Shown here piece by piece: positions 19,536-27,386 of a stretch of 64,000 nt of DNA. The notes beneath the pieces are model-generated. The model had not been told where the DNA came from. It saw only the letters and a list, made by a program, of their open reading frames with translations, and made no database searches. Each line of letters begins with the position of its first letter. Position 1 is the stretch's first letter. The translations under genes and the position numbers were made by a program. The stretch is from a virus, in the IMG/VR virus record IMGVR_UViG_3300034073_002585, positions 1-64,000 of that record; one strand, 5' to 3'.

Positions 19536-19686
19536 TAAAGTACTAAATATAGCATATTATGTACCAGTATTTGCTTGGATAATGTACATAACGTTACGTA
19601 CAAATACGTCATACAAACTTAGACCTAAGTTTATATAAAATATAATTTATAAAACTACTTAATCCATTAGTTGATAAACTATATCT
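19536..19686. other. AT-rich intergenic spacer with promoter
   Basis: About 150 bases, strongly AT-rich. It holds TAAACT (19675-19680) six bases before ATG 19687, a leaderless -10. I see no terminator and no other gene in it. Confidence 0.5.
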
Positions 19687-20277
19687 ATGGATATAAAGAT
19701 ATTGGACATTCTAGGTACAAGTGTTGTATATTACACTAATATTTTAGATAAAAATACCACTATTGACGCCATATCTGACTTTGAAGCTTTCAGAGAAAAT
19801 ATTGAAAAAGACGCTCCCGATGGGTCTAGCACTGGAGTAGATAACTATTTAATGTCTACAAGTCTTAGTAAATATGTAGGGGAAATCTTTAAAATTACTG
19901 GTGAGCACTACATGGAGATAAATAGTCTGACCAGCGGAACCTTTAACCCGTACTGCTCCATGGTGTGTAGAAATTTTCCTGGACACACCAATATGGCCCA
20001 CGTAGACAGCATAAATATGGACCACCAAATAACTCAACTGCTTTATGTAAACGGTGACTACGAGGGAGGGGAGCTGTCTTTTGTCGGCACTTCCGAGGGG
20101 CTGAACTCTGACCTGCCTCCCACTAGCGAGCTTAATGCTGACAAGATTATTAGCCACATAAAGCCAGAGTGGTTTAGTGTAGTTATATTCCCTGGAACTC
20201 TAATGCATAGCGCACATAAACAAAACATCAAAAGTAAGTATCTAGTAAAAAACTCCTGGGGTTCTGGTGGAAAATAA
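19687..20277 (+). CDS. Prolyl-4-hydroxylase-like 2OG-Fe(II) oxygenase
   Basis: 196 residues. H105-x-D107 (NMAHVDSIN) and H174 (GTLMHSAH) form the iron triad; YVNGDYEGGELSF is the characteristic strand of P4H-type enzymes, and a Lys a few residues after H174 could bind 2-oxoglutarate. Leaderless ATG at 19687. Lies between the two GT60-like genes and overlaps the next oxygenase by 11 bases, so a linked hydroxylation and glycosylation reaction is likely (inference). Confidence 0.8.
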   Translation: MDIKILDILGTSVVYYTNILDKNTTIDAISDFEAFRENIEKDAPDGSSTGVDNYLMSTSLSKYVGEIFKITGEHYMEINSLTSGTFNPYCSMVCRNFPGHTNMAHVDSINMDHQITQLLYVNGDYEGGELSFVGTSEGLNSDLPPTSELNADKIISHIKPEWFSVVIFPGTLMHSAHKQNIKSKYLVKNSWGSGGK

Positions 20278-20830
20278 CGAAAAAGTTCACGTCATAGAAG
20301 GCGCTATCTCTAGAGAGCAAGCTGAGTACTACAGAAACCTTTTCTGGGAAACATCTGTAGAAAACATAGAAAACCCTAGGCCACACTTTAAGTTTCAAGG
20401 CATTTCTTGGATTCCATTCGGGTCAAGAGAGCCAGTGGGCGATTCGTGGATGCCTGATATGACTATTTCTTCTTTAGTTTTTTGGATAGAAAAGTTTTTC
20501 TTATACCACTACGACATACAGGACAAATTTGACCTTAAAAGAATTTTTGTTCACACTATGAAGACTGGAGCAGAAATTGAGGCTCACGTTGATGACGGTG
20601 ATATTTACGAAGGTAAGCCAGAAATCGAGCGCCACTATTCTGGCATTCTAATACTGAACGATGATTATGAAGGCGGAGAGCTTTATTTTAGAGAACTAGG
20701 AATCAGCATAAAACCACCTGCGGGAACCCTCGTTTTATTTAGGGGAGATGCCGAAAGAATACATGGGGTAACAAAGGTTACTGCTGGATATAGAATGAGT
20801 ATGCCAATATTCTTCAGAGAATACAAATAA
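20267..20830 (+). CDS. Prolyl-4-hydroxylase-like 2OG-Fe(II) oxygenase
   Basis: 187 residues, GTG start inside the previous gene. Triad H107-x-D109 (EAHVDDGD) and H166 (RIHGV), with R176 (GYRMSMP) for 2-oxoglutarate. LILNDDYEGGELYF and LGISIKPPAGTLVLFRG are classic P4H strands. All key residues are present. The gene is followed 17 bases later by the second GT60-like gene. Confidence 0.85.
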   Translation: MENNEKVHVIEGAISREQAEYYRNLFWETSVENIENPRPHFKFQGISWIPFGSREPVGDSWMPDMTISSLVFWIEKFFLYHYDIQDKFDLKRIFVHTMKTGAEIEAHVDDGDIYEGKPEIERHYSGILILNDDYEGGELYFRELGISIKPPAGTLVLFRGDAERIHGVTKVTAGYRMSMPIFFREYK

Positions 20831-20847
20831 ATTACGGGAAGAAACCT

Positions 20848-21897
20848 ATGACCACCAGCACGGTTCTTAAAGATGCAATTTTTGTGTGCATGGCAGCTTT
20901 TAACGAGCTACCTGAAAATATGATTGACACTATCAATAGTGCTTATGGTATGGCATCTAACCCAGAGAATATATATTTTGGTGTCCACAACCAAAACTCT
21001 GAGTTTTTTAGGTTACCTGTAGATAACCCTAGAGTTAAAGTTGTAAACTCTGAATGCACTCAACCTGTTGGTATGGAACTATCTAGAGCTATAGCTGCCA
21101 CCTTACGTGGAGACCAAGAGTATTTCCTACAAATTGATGCTCACATATTGTTCCAAAAAGACTGGGACTCCATTCTTTTGAAATACATGGAAAAGTTAAA
21201 AAGGACTCATGAGCTACCTATAATCTCTCAAATAGGTTTCCCTTGGAGCAGAGTAAACGGAGAAATCATCGGTTACCCCGAAGACGGAATCCCTATCGAT
21301 GAAGTTAACGACAATACTCCATACTCTGAATCTCACCCGTGGAATGGTATGAGGGGGCTCTCAGAGACCGAAAGTTATGACGGTTTCCCTGCTTTTGCAA
21401 TGAGAAAAATCAAAGAGCCAGCATATAAAGATGATGACTATGTTTACTATGAAAACCACGTTAATCATGCTGGATTCTTATTTGCTCCGATGTCCTACAT
21501 CGAGGAAGTTCCTCATGACCACAAAATTAAATATTTGGGCGACGAGCACTTAAACTCTATGAGAGCTTGGACTAGAGGATATAGATTCTTTTCTATAGCT
21601 CACCCGTTGCACTGGCACTACAATAAGGGAGCCAGCGACCTTCACCCTCAGGATAGGCACTACTTTAATAGAAATAGTTCGACCACAAACGCTGAACTTA
21701 ACTTGTCCGACGTCGAGTCTCACAATCGCCAGGCAAGGGGATACTTCCCGACTATGCACCGATACATTTACGGTAAAGAGTTCGGTGTCCATGGCGCACC
21801 TAACGAAGAAAGATGGAAAGAGTGGGCAACGCATGTTGGAATCATTGACCATCTAGAGAATTACACTGGATACGTAAACGAGAATCTAGTCCCTTAA
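20848..21897 (+). CDS. GT60-like glycosyltransferase, copy B
   Basis: 349 residues. AIFVCMAAFNELPENMIDTINSA, IYFGVHNQN, then QEYFLQIDAHILFQKDWD (D-x-H nucleotide-sugar site), NHAGFLFAPMSYIEEV, YLGDEHLNSMRAWTRGY and HWHYNKG. This copy keeps the family pattern more closely than copy A. Same proposed role: transfer of GlcNAc or a related sugar, perhaps to hydroxyproline made by the neighbouring oxygenases. It converges with the next minus-strand gene, stops overlapping by four bases. Confidence 0.86.
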   Translation: MTTSTVLKDAIFVCMAAFNELPENMIDTINSAYGMASNPENIYFGVHNQNSEFFRLPVDNPRVKVVNSECTQPVGMELSRAIAATLRGDQEYFLQIDAHILFQKDWDSILLKYMEKLKRTHELPIISQIGFPWSRVNGEIIGYPEDGIPIDEVNDNTPYSESHPWNGMRGLSETESYDGFPAFAMRKIKEPAYKDDDYVYYENHVNHAGFLFAPMSYIEEVPHDHKIKYLGDEHLNSMRAWTRGYRFFSIAHPLHWHYNKGASDLHPQDRHYFNRNSSTTNAELNLSDVESHNRQARGYFPTMHRYIYGKEFGVHGAPNEERWKEWATHVGIIDHLENYTGYVNENLVP

Positions 21898-22505
21898 TGC
21901 ATTACTTTGTTGGTTGAGTAGTCCCAGAAAAGCGGCACATGCCACTTGGTACCGTTTTCAGTTGCATCAACTCCATGCTCATATGTTGACGGAAATATTG
22001 CAATTGAGCCTGCAGATGGCTCTAGCAAAATGTTTTGTTCTGGGAAGTAAACACTTCCCCCAGAAAAAGAGTCATTTAAATATATAACTAAGCTATATCT
22101 ATAGTCTAATCCAGGTCCAGCGTCGATATGGTTGCCTAGACCAGCGCCACTCCTATACTCTCTTATCTGAAATCTTTTCACTATATCTGGCGTGTCTTGT
22201 ATCTGAAATGCTACTGAAAAGTCGTCTATAACTTCTTTAACTGAGTCCACAATCGGGGAAACAATCGAGTCTCGTATCAAAGAATCAGCAGTAAAAATGT
22301 CTTGATTCTGTCCCTCTGGATACTCTATGTCTACTTTGTACCCCCTAAACTGCCCCGCTTGATTCCATTCGTGGAGTTCTGTCATCAGTGGTCTAGTGGC
22401 TAAATTTGATTCTAGAGCTAGAACTGATTCAATTATGGTCTGTGGATTCTGGACTACGTTTTTATATAAACGTATTTGATTCCCGTAGTCGACAATTTCT
22501 AACAT
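21894..22505 (-). CDS. 2OG-Fe(II) oxygenase
   Basis: 203 residues. H126-x-D128 (GNHIDAGPG), H177 (YEHGVD) and K187 complete the iron/2-oxoglutarate site; IYLNDSFSGGSVYFPEQ is the P4H-type core strand. It belongs to the same broad family as the two plus-strand enzymes but is only distantly similar. Substrate unknown. Confidence 0.8.
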   Translation of the reverse strand: MLEIVDYGNQIRLYKNVVQNPQTIIESVLALESNLATRPLMTELHEWNQAGQFRGYKVDIEYPEGQNQDIFTADSLIRDSIVSPIVDSVKEVIDDFSVAFQIQDTPDIVKRFQIREYRSGAGLGNHIDAGPGLDYRYSLVIYLNDSFSGGSVYFPEQNILLEPSAGSIAIFPSTYEHGVDATENGTKWHVPLFWDYSTNKVMH

Positions 22506-22527
22506 TAATCAATAATATCAGGTTTAG

Positions 22528-22541
22528 TATAATTAAAATTT
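22528..22541 (+). promoter_or_regulatory. Leaderless promoter -10
   Basis: Consensus TATAAT at 22528-22533, eight bases before ATG 22542, divergent from the 21894 gene. Confidence 0.65.
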
Positions 22542-23240
22542 ATGGACGCCCCTACTAATAAAGCACTACTCTATGCACGTGTATCAACGCAGATGCAGGT
22601 GGAGGATGGAGTGTCCCTGGGTGCACAAGAAAGACAGCTGATTCAGGCAGCTGAGATGTATGGGTTCACCGAGCACGAAGTTGTGCTGGAAGAGGGACGC
22701 TCTGGGAAGAACGTGAGCGGACGACCGAAATTAATAGACGCCCTTAAGCAGTTAGATGAAGGAAAAGCAGACGCCCTTATTGTGACCAGGATTGACAGGT
22801 TGGCTAGGTCAACCAAGGACTTTCTTGACATCGTGGATAGGGCTGGCAAGAATGGGTGGAGGCTCATTATGCTGGACCTAAACCTAGACACATCTACGTA
22901 TCAGGGGAGATTTGTAGTGACAATCATGTCGGCGCTCGCTGAGATGGAGCGAGGCATTATCGCTGAGCGTGCTAAGGATATACACAAGGACCGCCGAGAG
23001 CAGGGTATAGTTTGGGGTAAAGATATGGGTCCGAGGCCTATGTACCCGCCGCAGGTTAGAGAGCAACTTTTGATTCACAGAAACAGAGGTTTATCATATC
23101 AAGCAATTGCCGACACGCTGAATGTGAACGGGGTACTTGCGCCAAGAGGCGGAACATGGTATGCTTCATCTGTACGCAACGCAATAAACGCGCTTACTAC
23201 TAAGGAAGGGGACCTCGATGGCGAGGAAGAAAAAGACTGA
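22542..23240 (+). CDS. Serine recombinase (resolvase/invertase type)
   Basis: 232 residues. ALLYARVSTQMQ gives catalytic S15; LVTRIDRLARS, GRFVVTIMSALAEMER and ERAKDIH are the resolvase-domain motifs; the C-terminal GLSYQAIADTLNVNGVLAPRGGTWYASSVRNAI is a helix-turn-helix. The size is that of small serine recombinases, so inversion or resolution of short DNA segments is more likely than large-serine phage integration. No obvious pair of inverted sites was found around it. It may act on the tail-fibre region or resolve multimers. Stop overlaps the next gene. Confidence 0.9.
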   Translation: MDAPTNKALLYARVSTQMQVEDGVSLGAQERQLIQAAEMYGFTEHEVVLEEGRSGKNVSGRPKLIDALKQLDEGKADALIVTRIDRLARSTKDFLDIVDRAGKNGWRLIMLDLNLDTSTYQGRFVVTIMSALAEMERGIIAERAKDIHKDRREQGIVWGKDMGPRPMYPPQVREQLLIHRNRGLSYQAIADTLNVNGVLAPRGGTWYASSVRNAINALTTKEGDLDGEEEKD

Positions 23241-23571
23241 GCGTGAAGTAAATAGAGTCCCAGGCTCTATTGAAAAATGGATAGTAAACACCGAAATGCA
23301 GATTAATGGTAGATACGTCGAGCCAGGTACCGAGTTAAAGATTCAAGGGGAGCGGGGACGCTTTAGGTTTATGAAGCATGTATTAGCCCCGAACGGAGAG
23401 TGGATTGATGTTTGGGGAGGGCCTAAGGGGGCGGAGTCTATTAGAAGCTTTAGGTCAGATAGGGTGAAGCGTGTACACTACAAGAACATGACAGATAAAG
23501 CCATGGCCGAAGAGTACAAAGCCAAAAAGGCTGCCATAAAGGAAGAAAATGACAACGCCCAGGAAAGTTAA
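23218..23571 (+). CDS. Conserved-type hypothetical protein
   Basis: 117 residues; ATG at 23218 overlaps the recombinase by 23 bases. Highly charged with basic N-terminus (MARKKKTEREVNR) and a Lys/Ala/Glu-rich end. The core GTELKIQGERGRFRFMKHV and WIDVWGG looks like a small SH3-type beta barrel. I do not recognise the family. Confidence 0.6.
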   Translation: MARKKKTEREVNRVPGSIEKWIVNTEMQINGRYVEPGTELKIQGERGRFRFMKHVLAPNGEWIDVWGGPKGAESIRSFRSDRVKRVHYKNMTDKAMAEEYKAKKAAIKEENDNAQES

Positions 23572-23893
23572 AGTAGCTGGTCAGACATTTAGAGTTGAAG
23601 AACGTTATCCTAAAGATGACGGCATGTTGTCGGACGGCAACTATGCATACACCCTAGACACAGGGAACTTAATCGTAATTGACAAAACTTTAGGGTTAAG
23701 TAAAAAGCAACAAACGCTGCTACATGAAGTTATGCATGCAATACGTATGGTTCATGATGGCACAAAGAAGCCAAGCAAAAAAGATGGCTATGGGACATGG
23801 GAGCACCACTTCATTGGTATCTGGGAAGCTGGACTAATGGCTTTCTTGAAAGATAACCCTGAAGTTGTTGAATGGATTACATCAGATGAGTGA
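23549..23893 (+). CDS. Small zinc metallopeptidase-like protein
   Basis: 114 residues. QQTLLHEVMHAIRM is an HExxH zinc site near residue 55, and WEHHFIGIWEAG follows about 35 residues later as a possible third ligand region. Layout recalls small ImmA/IrrE-type or phage neutral zinc peptidases. Proposed protease activity is inferred from the motif. It overlaps both neighbours (23 and 8 bases). Confidence 0.65.
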   Translation: MTTPRKVKVAGQTFRVEERYPKDDGMLSDGNYAYTLDTGNLIVIDKTLGLSKKQQTLLHEVMHAIRMVHDGTKKPSKKDGYGTWEHHFIGIWEAGLMAFLKDNPEVVEWITSDE

Positions 23894-24680
23894 TAAATAT
23901 AAAACATGTGTGGTTACAGCAATGGATGCAGATTTTATTGCTCCCACAGAAGTACTGTTGCGAAGCATAGACGATAACTATAAAGGTGAGCAACAGCTTG
24001 ATGTTTACATATTGGTACCAAAAAAACTTTTGTCTTTTACATTTGTTACCCAGTTTGAAAATATAAAAATAAATTTGATTGCTCCCGTCGGGGACGATAA
24101 CGAAGAAGTATCTTTTCTAATCCATAAGATATATAATCAGACCTACAAAAATAGAATTTCTGGTGCATCTATGTATAGATTCTTTATGGCGGATGTGATT
24201 AAGAACTACAAAAGAGCCGTCTACATAGATGCTGACTGTATAATTGCAAGAGACATTGACCCGCTGTTGGAGTACCCTTTAGCTACCCCTCTGGCTGCTT
24301 TCCCTGAAGTTCAGTTAGATTACGAAGACAACCCTAGTTTTAGCGGGGCATCCTATTTTAATTCTGGGGTTATGGTAGTTGATTTAAATTATTGGAGAAG
24401 CCACAGAGTAAGTTCGCGTTTAATTGAAATAGCAAATAAGTTCACTGACTGGACTGGTGCTTCAGACCAAGATATTCTTAATGCTTTCTTTAAGCACAAC
24501 TGGACACCGCTTCCCATGTCTTACAACTATTTAATTAATATCTACAAAAATATAGATTTAAAAAATCCTTTAGTAATACACTGGGCTGGCAAACAAAAAC
24601 CTTGGCTATCTAATACGCCAGACAATAAGTGGAAGCAGTTATGGAAGAAATACAGAGCTCTAGGCCCCACTACAGCGTAG
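23886..24680 (+). CDS. GT8-family glycosyltransferase
   Basis: 264 residues from ATG 23886, which overlaps the previous stop; the upstream in-frame start at 23865 lies inside that gene. KTCVVTAMDADFIAPTEVLL, AVYIDADCIIARD (D-x-D for metal and nucleotide sugar), YFNSGVMVVDL, SDQDILNAF and IHWAGKQKPW are the GT8 motifs. Members transfer glucose or galactose to lipopolysaccharide, teichoic acid, protein or glycogenin. Likely acts on a surface or virion glycan. Confidence 0.9.
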   Translation: MSDKYKTCVVTAMDADFIAPTEVLLRSIDDNYKGEQQLDVYILVPKKLLSFTFVTQFENIKINLIAPVGDDNEEVSFLIHKIYNQTYKNRISGASMYRFFMADVIKNYKRAVYIDADCIIARDIDPLLEYPLATPLAAFPEVQLDYEDNPSFSGASYFNSGVMVVDLNYWRSHRVSSRLIEIANKFTDWTGASDQDILNAFFKHNWTPLPMSYNYLINIYKNIDLKNPLVIHWAGKQKPWLSNTPDNKWKQLWKKYRALGPTTA

Positions 24681-25321
24681 TTATAGCAACGCCAGGTAAG
24701 GAGCTGCATCAAGGCTATGTCTCAAGCTTGGTTGAAACTTTAAAATGGTTAACTGAGCAGGGCTTAACTTATAAATGGCTCAATAAGTCGGGGTCGTTGG
24801 TCTCGACGACGCGTGAACTGACCGCGCTTGATTCGTACACTCCTGATTGGGAGACTCGAGAGATTGGACGTGGCAAATTTACCTATGACAAAATCTTCTG
24901 GATTGACTCAGACATTGGCTGGGACATTGAGCAGTTTCAAAAACTGTGGCAGTCAGACCTAGACATTGTTGGTGGTATGTATCAGACAGCTCCTGATGGA
25001 CGCGTCGCTGTAGCAAAGTTTGACTTTGACGGGATGCCAACAGTTGTGCGTGAACAGGACTTTATTTTAGAGGAGCGCAGATATGTCGAGGTGTTTGGCC
25101 TCGGCTTCGGGTTTATTGCAATGAAGAGCGGCGTATTCGAAAAGTGTGACAGGCCATGGTTCTTGATGGAAAGAATTAGATGGCCGCACCTAGAATTTGA
25201 CTTGAATGTTGGTGAGGACTATTCTTTCTGTGTGAATGCTAGACGGAATGGGTTTAAGGTTTACCTGGACTCTGAAGTAAAAGTTAAGCACCACAAAGAA
25301 ATTATCTATGAAATTAGATAA
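24641..25321 (+). CDS. GT-A-fold glycosyltransferase
   Basis: 226 residues from ATG 24641, which has GGAAG six bases upstream; an in-frame GTG at 24629 is less likely. FWIDSDIGW is a D-x-D site, IVGGMYQTA and FGLGFGFIAMK follow, and GEDYSFCVNARRNGFKVYLDSEV is the E-D acceptor motif seen in GT2-like enzymes. Overlaps the GT8 gene by 40 bases, so both work in one pathway. Confidence 0.8.
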   Translation: MEEIQSSRPHYSVVIATPGKELHQGYVSSLVETLKWLTEQGLTYKWLNKSGSLVSTTRELTALDSYTPDWETREIGRGKFTYDKIFWIDSDIGWDIEQFQKLWQSDLDIVGGMYQTAPDGRVAVAKFDFDGMPTVVREQDFILEERRYVEVFGLGFGFIAMKSGVFEKCDRPWFLMERIRWPHLEFDLNVGEDYSFCVNARRNGFKVYLDSEVKVKHHKEIIYEIR

Positions 25322-25325
25322 CTAG

Positions 25326-25398
25326 GGTCCCATCGTTTAGTGGCCTAGGACGCCGCCCTTTCACGGCGGTAGCACGGGTTCGAATCCCGTTGGGACTA
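25326..25398 (+). tRNA. tRNA-Glu (TTC)
   Basis: Cloverleaf with acceptor GGTCCCA/TGGGACT, anticodon arm CCGCC-CTTTCAC-GGCGG (anticodon TTC) and T arm ACGGG-TTCGAAT-CCCGT. Position 1 pairs as G-T. No CCA encoded. Confidence 0.9.
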
Positions 25399-25399
25399 C

Positions 25400-25473
25400 C
25401 GAGACTTAGCTCAGCTGGTCAGAGCAGCGAACTCATAATTCGTCGGTCGCGGGTTCAAGTCCCGCAGTCTCGA
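25400..25473 (+). tRNA. tRNA with CAT anticodon (Ile2 or elongator Met)
   Basis: Acceptor CGAGACT/AGTCTCG, D stem GCTC/GAGC (elongator type), loop CTCATAA, T arm CGCGG-GTTCAAGT-CCCGC region. The body resembles tRNA-Ile2, in which C34 becomes lysidine and reads ATA; ATA codons are common in the phage genes. Elongator Met cannot be excluded. It begins two bases after tRNA-Glu. Confidence 0.85.
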
Positions 25474-25474
25474 C

Positions 25475-25547
25475 CCCCGTGTACTCCAATGGCAGAGAGA
25501 GCCGACTTAAAATCGGTACAGTATCGGTTCGAGTCCGATGGCGGGGA
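25475..25547 (+). tRNA. tRNA-like, anticodon TAA (Leu), short variable loop
   Basis: Anticodon arm GCCGA-CTTAAAA-TCGGT (anticodon TAA) and T arm ATCGG-TTCGAGT-CCGAT. The variable loop is only five bases, whereas leucine tRNAs usually have a long arm. The acceptor CCCCGTG/GGCGGGG has one mismatch and one G-T pair. Confidence 0.65.
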
Positions 25548-25548
25548 C

Positions 25549-25722
25549 GTGGCTAAAAGAAAAACAAAAACAGTAGACGCCCCTATTAATGTAGCGCCAG
25601 GCGAAGAGAAGCTGGTCATGTTTGGGTGGTGTTCTACGGGACATCATGATGGGTGTAGGGTAGAATTTACTGGGCATAGGTGTTCGTGTGAGTGTCACGA
25701 GAGGAAAACGGATGGCGAATAA
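25549..25722 (+). CDS. 57-residue Cys/His protein
   Basis: GTG start at 25549, a single base after the tRNA discriminator, so tRNA 3' processing would leave an mRNA with almost no leader. Residues 1-8 are basic (AKRKTKT). The C-terminal half GWCSTGHHDGCRVEFTGHRCSCECHE has five Cys and four His, probably a zinc-binding knuckle. Function unknown. The longer frame reaching back to 25390 crosses tRNA genes and is not real. Confidence 0.65.
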   Translation: MAKRKTKTVDAPINVAPGEEKLVMFGWCSTGHHDGCRVEFTGHRCSCECHERKTDGE

Positions 25723-25888
25723 AGGCAAGTGGGTCTCGGTTAATCTGGTTGATGGCGTAACATATGAGGGCACTTTAGAAGAAGAGATGCCGTATGGTAT
25801 TTATATCCATATCGGCGGAGACAACTCTAGATTGTCTATGTTTCCGTGGCATATTGTTGCTAGAGTCATTTATAGGGATAACATTTAG
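25712..25888 (+). CDS. Small Sm/SH3-like beta protein
   Basis: 58 residues from ATG 25712 (GAGGAAAA upstream), overlapping the previous stop. The pattern KWVSVNLVDGVTYEGTLEEEMPYGIYIHI...FPWHIVARVIY has the strand order and glycine spacing of a small Sm-like or SH3 barrel. An RNA-binding role is possible but unproven. Confidence 0.55.
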   Translation: MANKGKWVSVNLVDGVTYEGTLEEEMPYGIYIHIGGDNSRLSMFPWHIVARVIYRDNI

Positions 25889-25896
25889 GAACCAAA

Positions 25897-26496
25897 ATGC
25901 ATGACTTTAAAAAATTTGAGGGAAGCTATAGCGGTGGACTGGGTCAAGAATCTTTTGTTTTAAATATTCTTAAAGAAAAAACTGAAGGTTACTATGTAGA
26001 GCTAGGAGCTTTTCACTCTAAAAATGGTAGTAATACTTGGCTTTTAGAGAATAAATACAACTGGAAGGGTCTTGCTCTAGATGTTGTCCCTGATTTTGCT
26101 GAAGAAATTAATCAGAATAGAAAGAACGGCTGCGTTCTAGCAGACGCCACTACGTTTGACTATCGAAAGTATTTTGAAGAAAACAACTTCCCTAAGCAGA
26201 TTGACTATCTTCAGGTGGATATTGACTCTGGGTATGACGACAAAGGAAATCCCGTAGGGAACCCAAATCAGAGCCTGCTTGGCCTAATTGCTCTACCACT
26301 GAATGTTTACAGGTTTTCTGTAATTACGTTTGAACATGACTTAATTAGTGACTATAAGGCTGTCGCTATGCGGGATGCGCAGAGAGAAATACTTGGCTCA
26401 CTCGATTACAAGCTAATACAAAAACATGCTTTTGAGGATTGGTGGGTAGACCCGAATGTTATTCCGTACCAAGAATTCAAAGAATACTTTTTCTAA
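25897..26496 (+). CDS. FkbM-like methyltransferase
   Basis: 199 residues. GYYVELGAFHSKNGSNT is the SAM-binding loop, WKGLALDVVPDF with the acidic end of strand two, CVLADATTFD and IDYLQVDID follow the FkbM/Methyltransf_21 order. These enzymes O-methylate sugars or other small molecules. The surrounding genes suggest a modified glycan as substrate. Confidence 0.8.
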   Translation: MHDFKKFEGSYSGGLGQESFVLNILKEKTEGYYVELGAFHSKNGSNTWLLENKYNWKGLALDVVPDFAEEINQNRKNGCVLADATTFDYRKYFEENNFPKQIDYLQVDIDSGYDDKGNPVGNPNQSLLGLIALPLNVYRFSVITFEHDLISDYKAVAMRDAQREILGSLDYKLIQKHAFEDWWVDPNVIPYQEFKEYFF

Positions 26497-26515
26497 TTAA
26501 GTAAAGGCCTCCTAG

Positions 26516-27382
26516 ATGAGATTTTTAAACAAAGACTTTAAAGACGCAAATTCAAAACAACTTTGGGAAAGATTTTACCCAGAGCACCCGAAGGACTTAA
26601 GCCGACATGTTGATGACCCATTCAACACATATGAAATGAATGAGATGGGCCACAGGGGTAAAAACATGACTTATGGTCATGAATTAGTTGTTAGCGGTTG
26701 CTCTGTGACTTGGGGGCTTGGCGTACCTGAAGAAGCTATCTGGGGCAATTTCTTAGCTAAAATGATGGGATACGATAGCTACACAAATCTGGGCCACCGA
26801 GCTGGGTCTGTCCAATCTATAGTCTATTCTTTGATGGCATACATACATAAGCACGGCAAACCAAAACATATTTTTTGTCTTTTCCCAGACCCATACAGGT
26901 TCTTATATGCCGAAGTGAAAGGGTTTAATAGAACAGAACATAGCTTAGATACTTCCCTTGCAAACGTATTTTTACGGCCCTCCTGGGCAGACCCTATCGC
27001 TCCGTACAGTAAAGCTCCTCATGCTTTGGAAGAAGTTGTTGCTGGAGAAATGGCGGTGTTCCACTCCGCTCAGGTCATACACATGTTTACTGACTACTGT
27101 AAAGCAGCTGGGATTAATTTTTGGTGGTCTACATATAACTCTGATATGTACGACCTGATAAAGCTTAACAACTATGAGCCAATGTTCGCGAAGTATGTTG
27201 ACTATAAAACAGAATTCCCTGACGCAAAGCAGGATTGCCACCACGAACTTAGGGACCGTCATGAGCATTGCTTCTATATAGGTAGCGATGTGTACCTAAC
27301 TGGTGGCAGTCACATAGGGGTGCACGACCACGTTCACATAGCTGAAAAATTTTTTGAAGTGCACAAAAAGCACTTAAAGTAA
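26516..27382 (+). CDS. SGNH-hydrolase-like protein, copy A
   Basis: 288 residues. LVVSGCSVTWGLGVPEEAIWG places a nucleophile Ser in a block I position (G-x-S), LGHRAGSVQSIVYSL gives block II/III, and GVHDHVHIAEKFF holds the block V His. SGNH proteins are esterases, lipases or sugar O-acetyl transferases. Tandem paralogue of the next gene. Lies in the sugar-modification segment, so acyl group handling on a glycan is plausible. Confidence 0.65.
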   Translation: MRFLNKDFKDANSKQLWERFYPEHPKDLSRHVDDPFNTYEMNEMGHRGKNMTYGHELVVSGCSVTWGLGVPEEAIWGNFLAKMMGYDSYTNLGHRAGSVQSIVYSLMAYIHKHGKPKHIFCLFPDPYRFLYAEVKGFNRTEHSLDTSLANVFLRPSWADPIAPYSKAPHALEEVVAGEMAVFHSAQVIHMFTDYCKAAGINFWWSTYNSDMYDLIKLNNYEPMFAKYVDYKTEFPDAKQDCHHELRDRHEHCFYIGSDVYLTGGSHIGVHDHVHIAEKFFEVHKKHLK

Positions 27383-27386
27383 TTTT

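Noticed and set aside
22542-23240. Large serine integrase with attP site
   Set aside because: Too short and no attachment-like duplicated core was found nearby.
25390-25548. N-terminal extension of the 25549 gene
   Set aside because: Runs through two tRNA genes.
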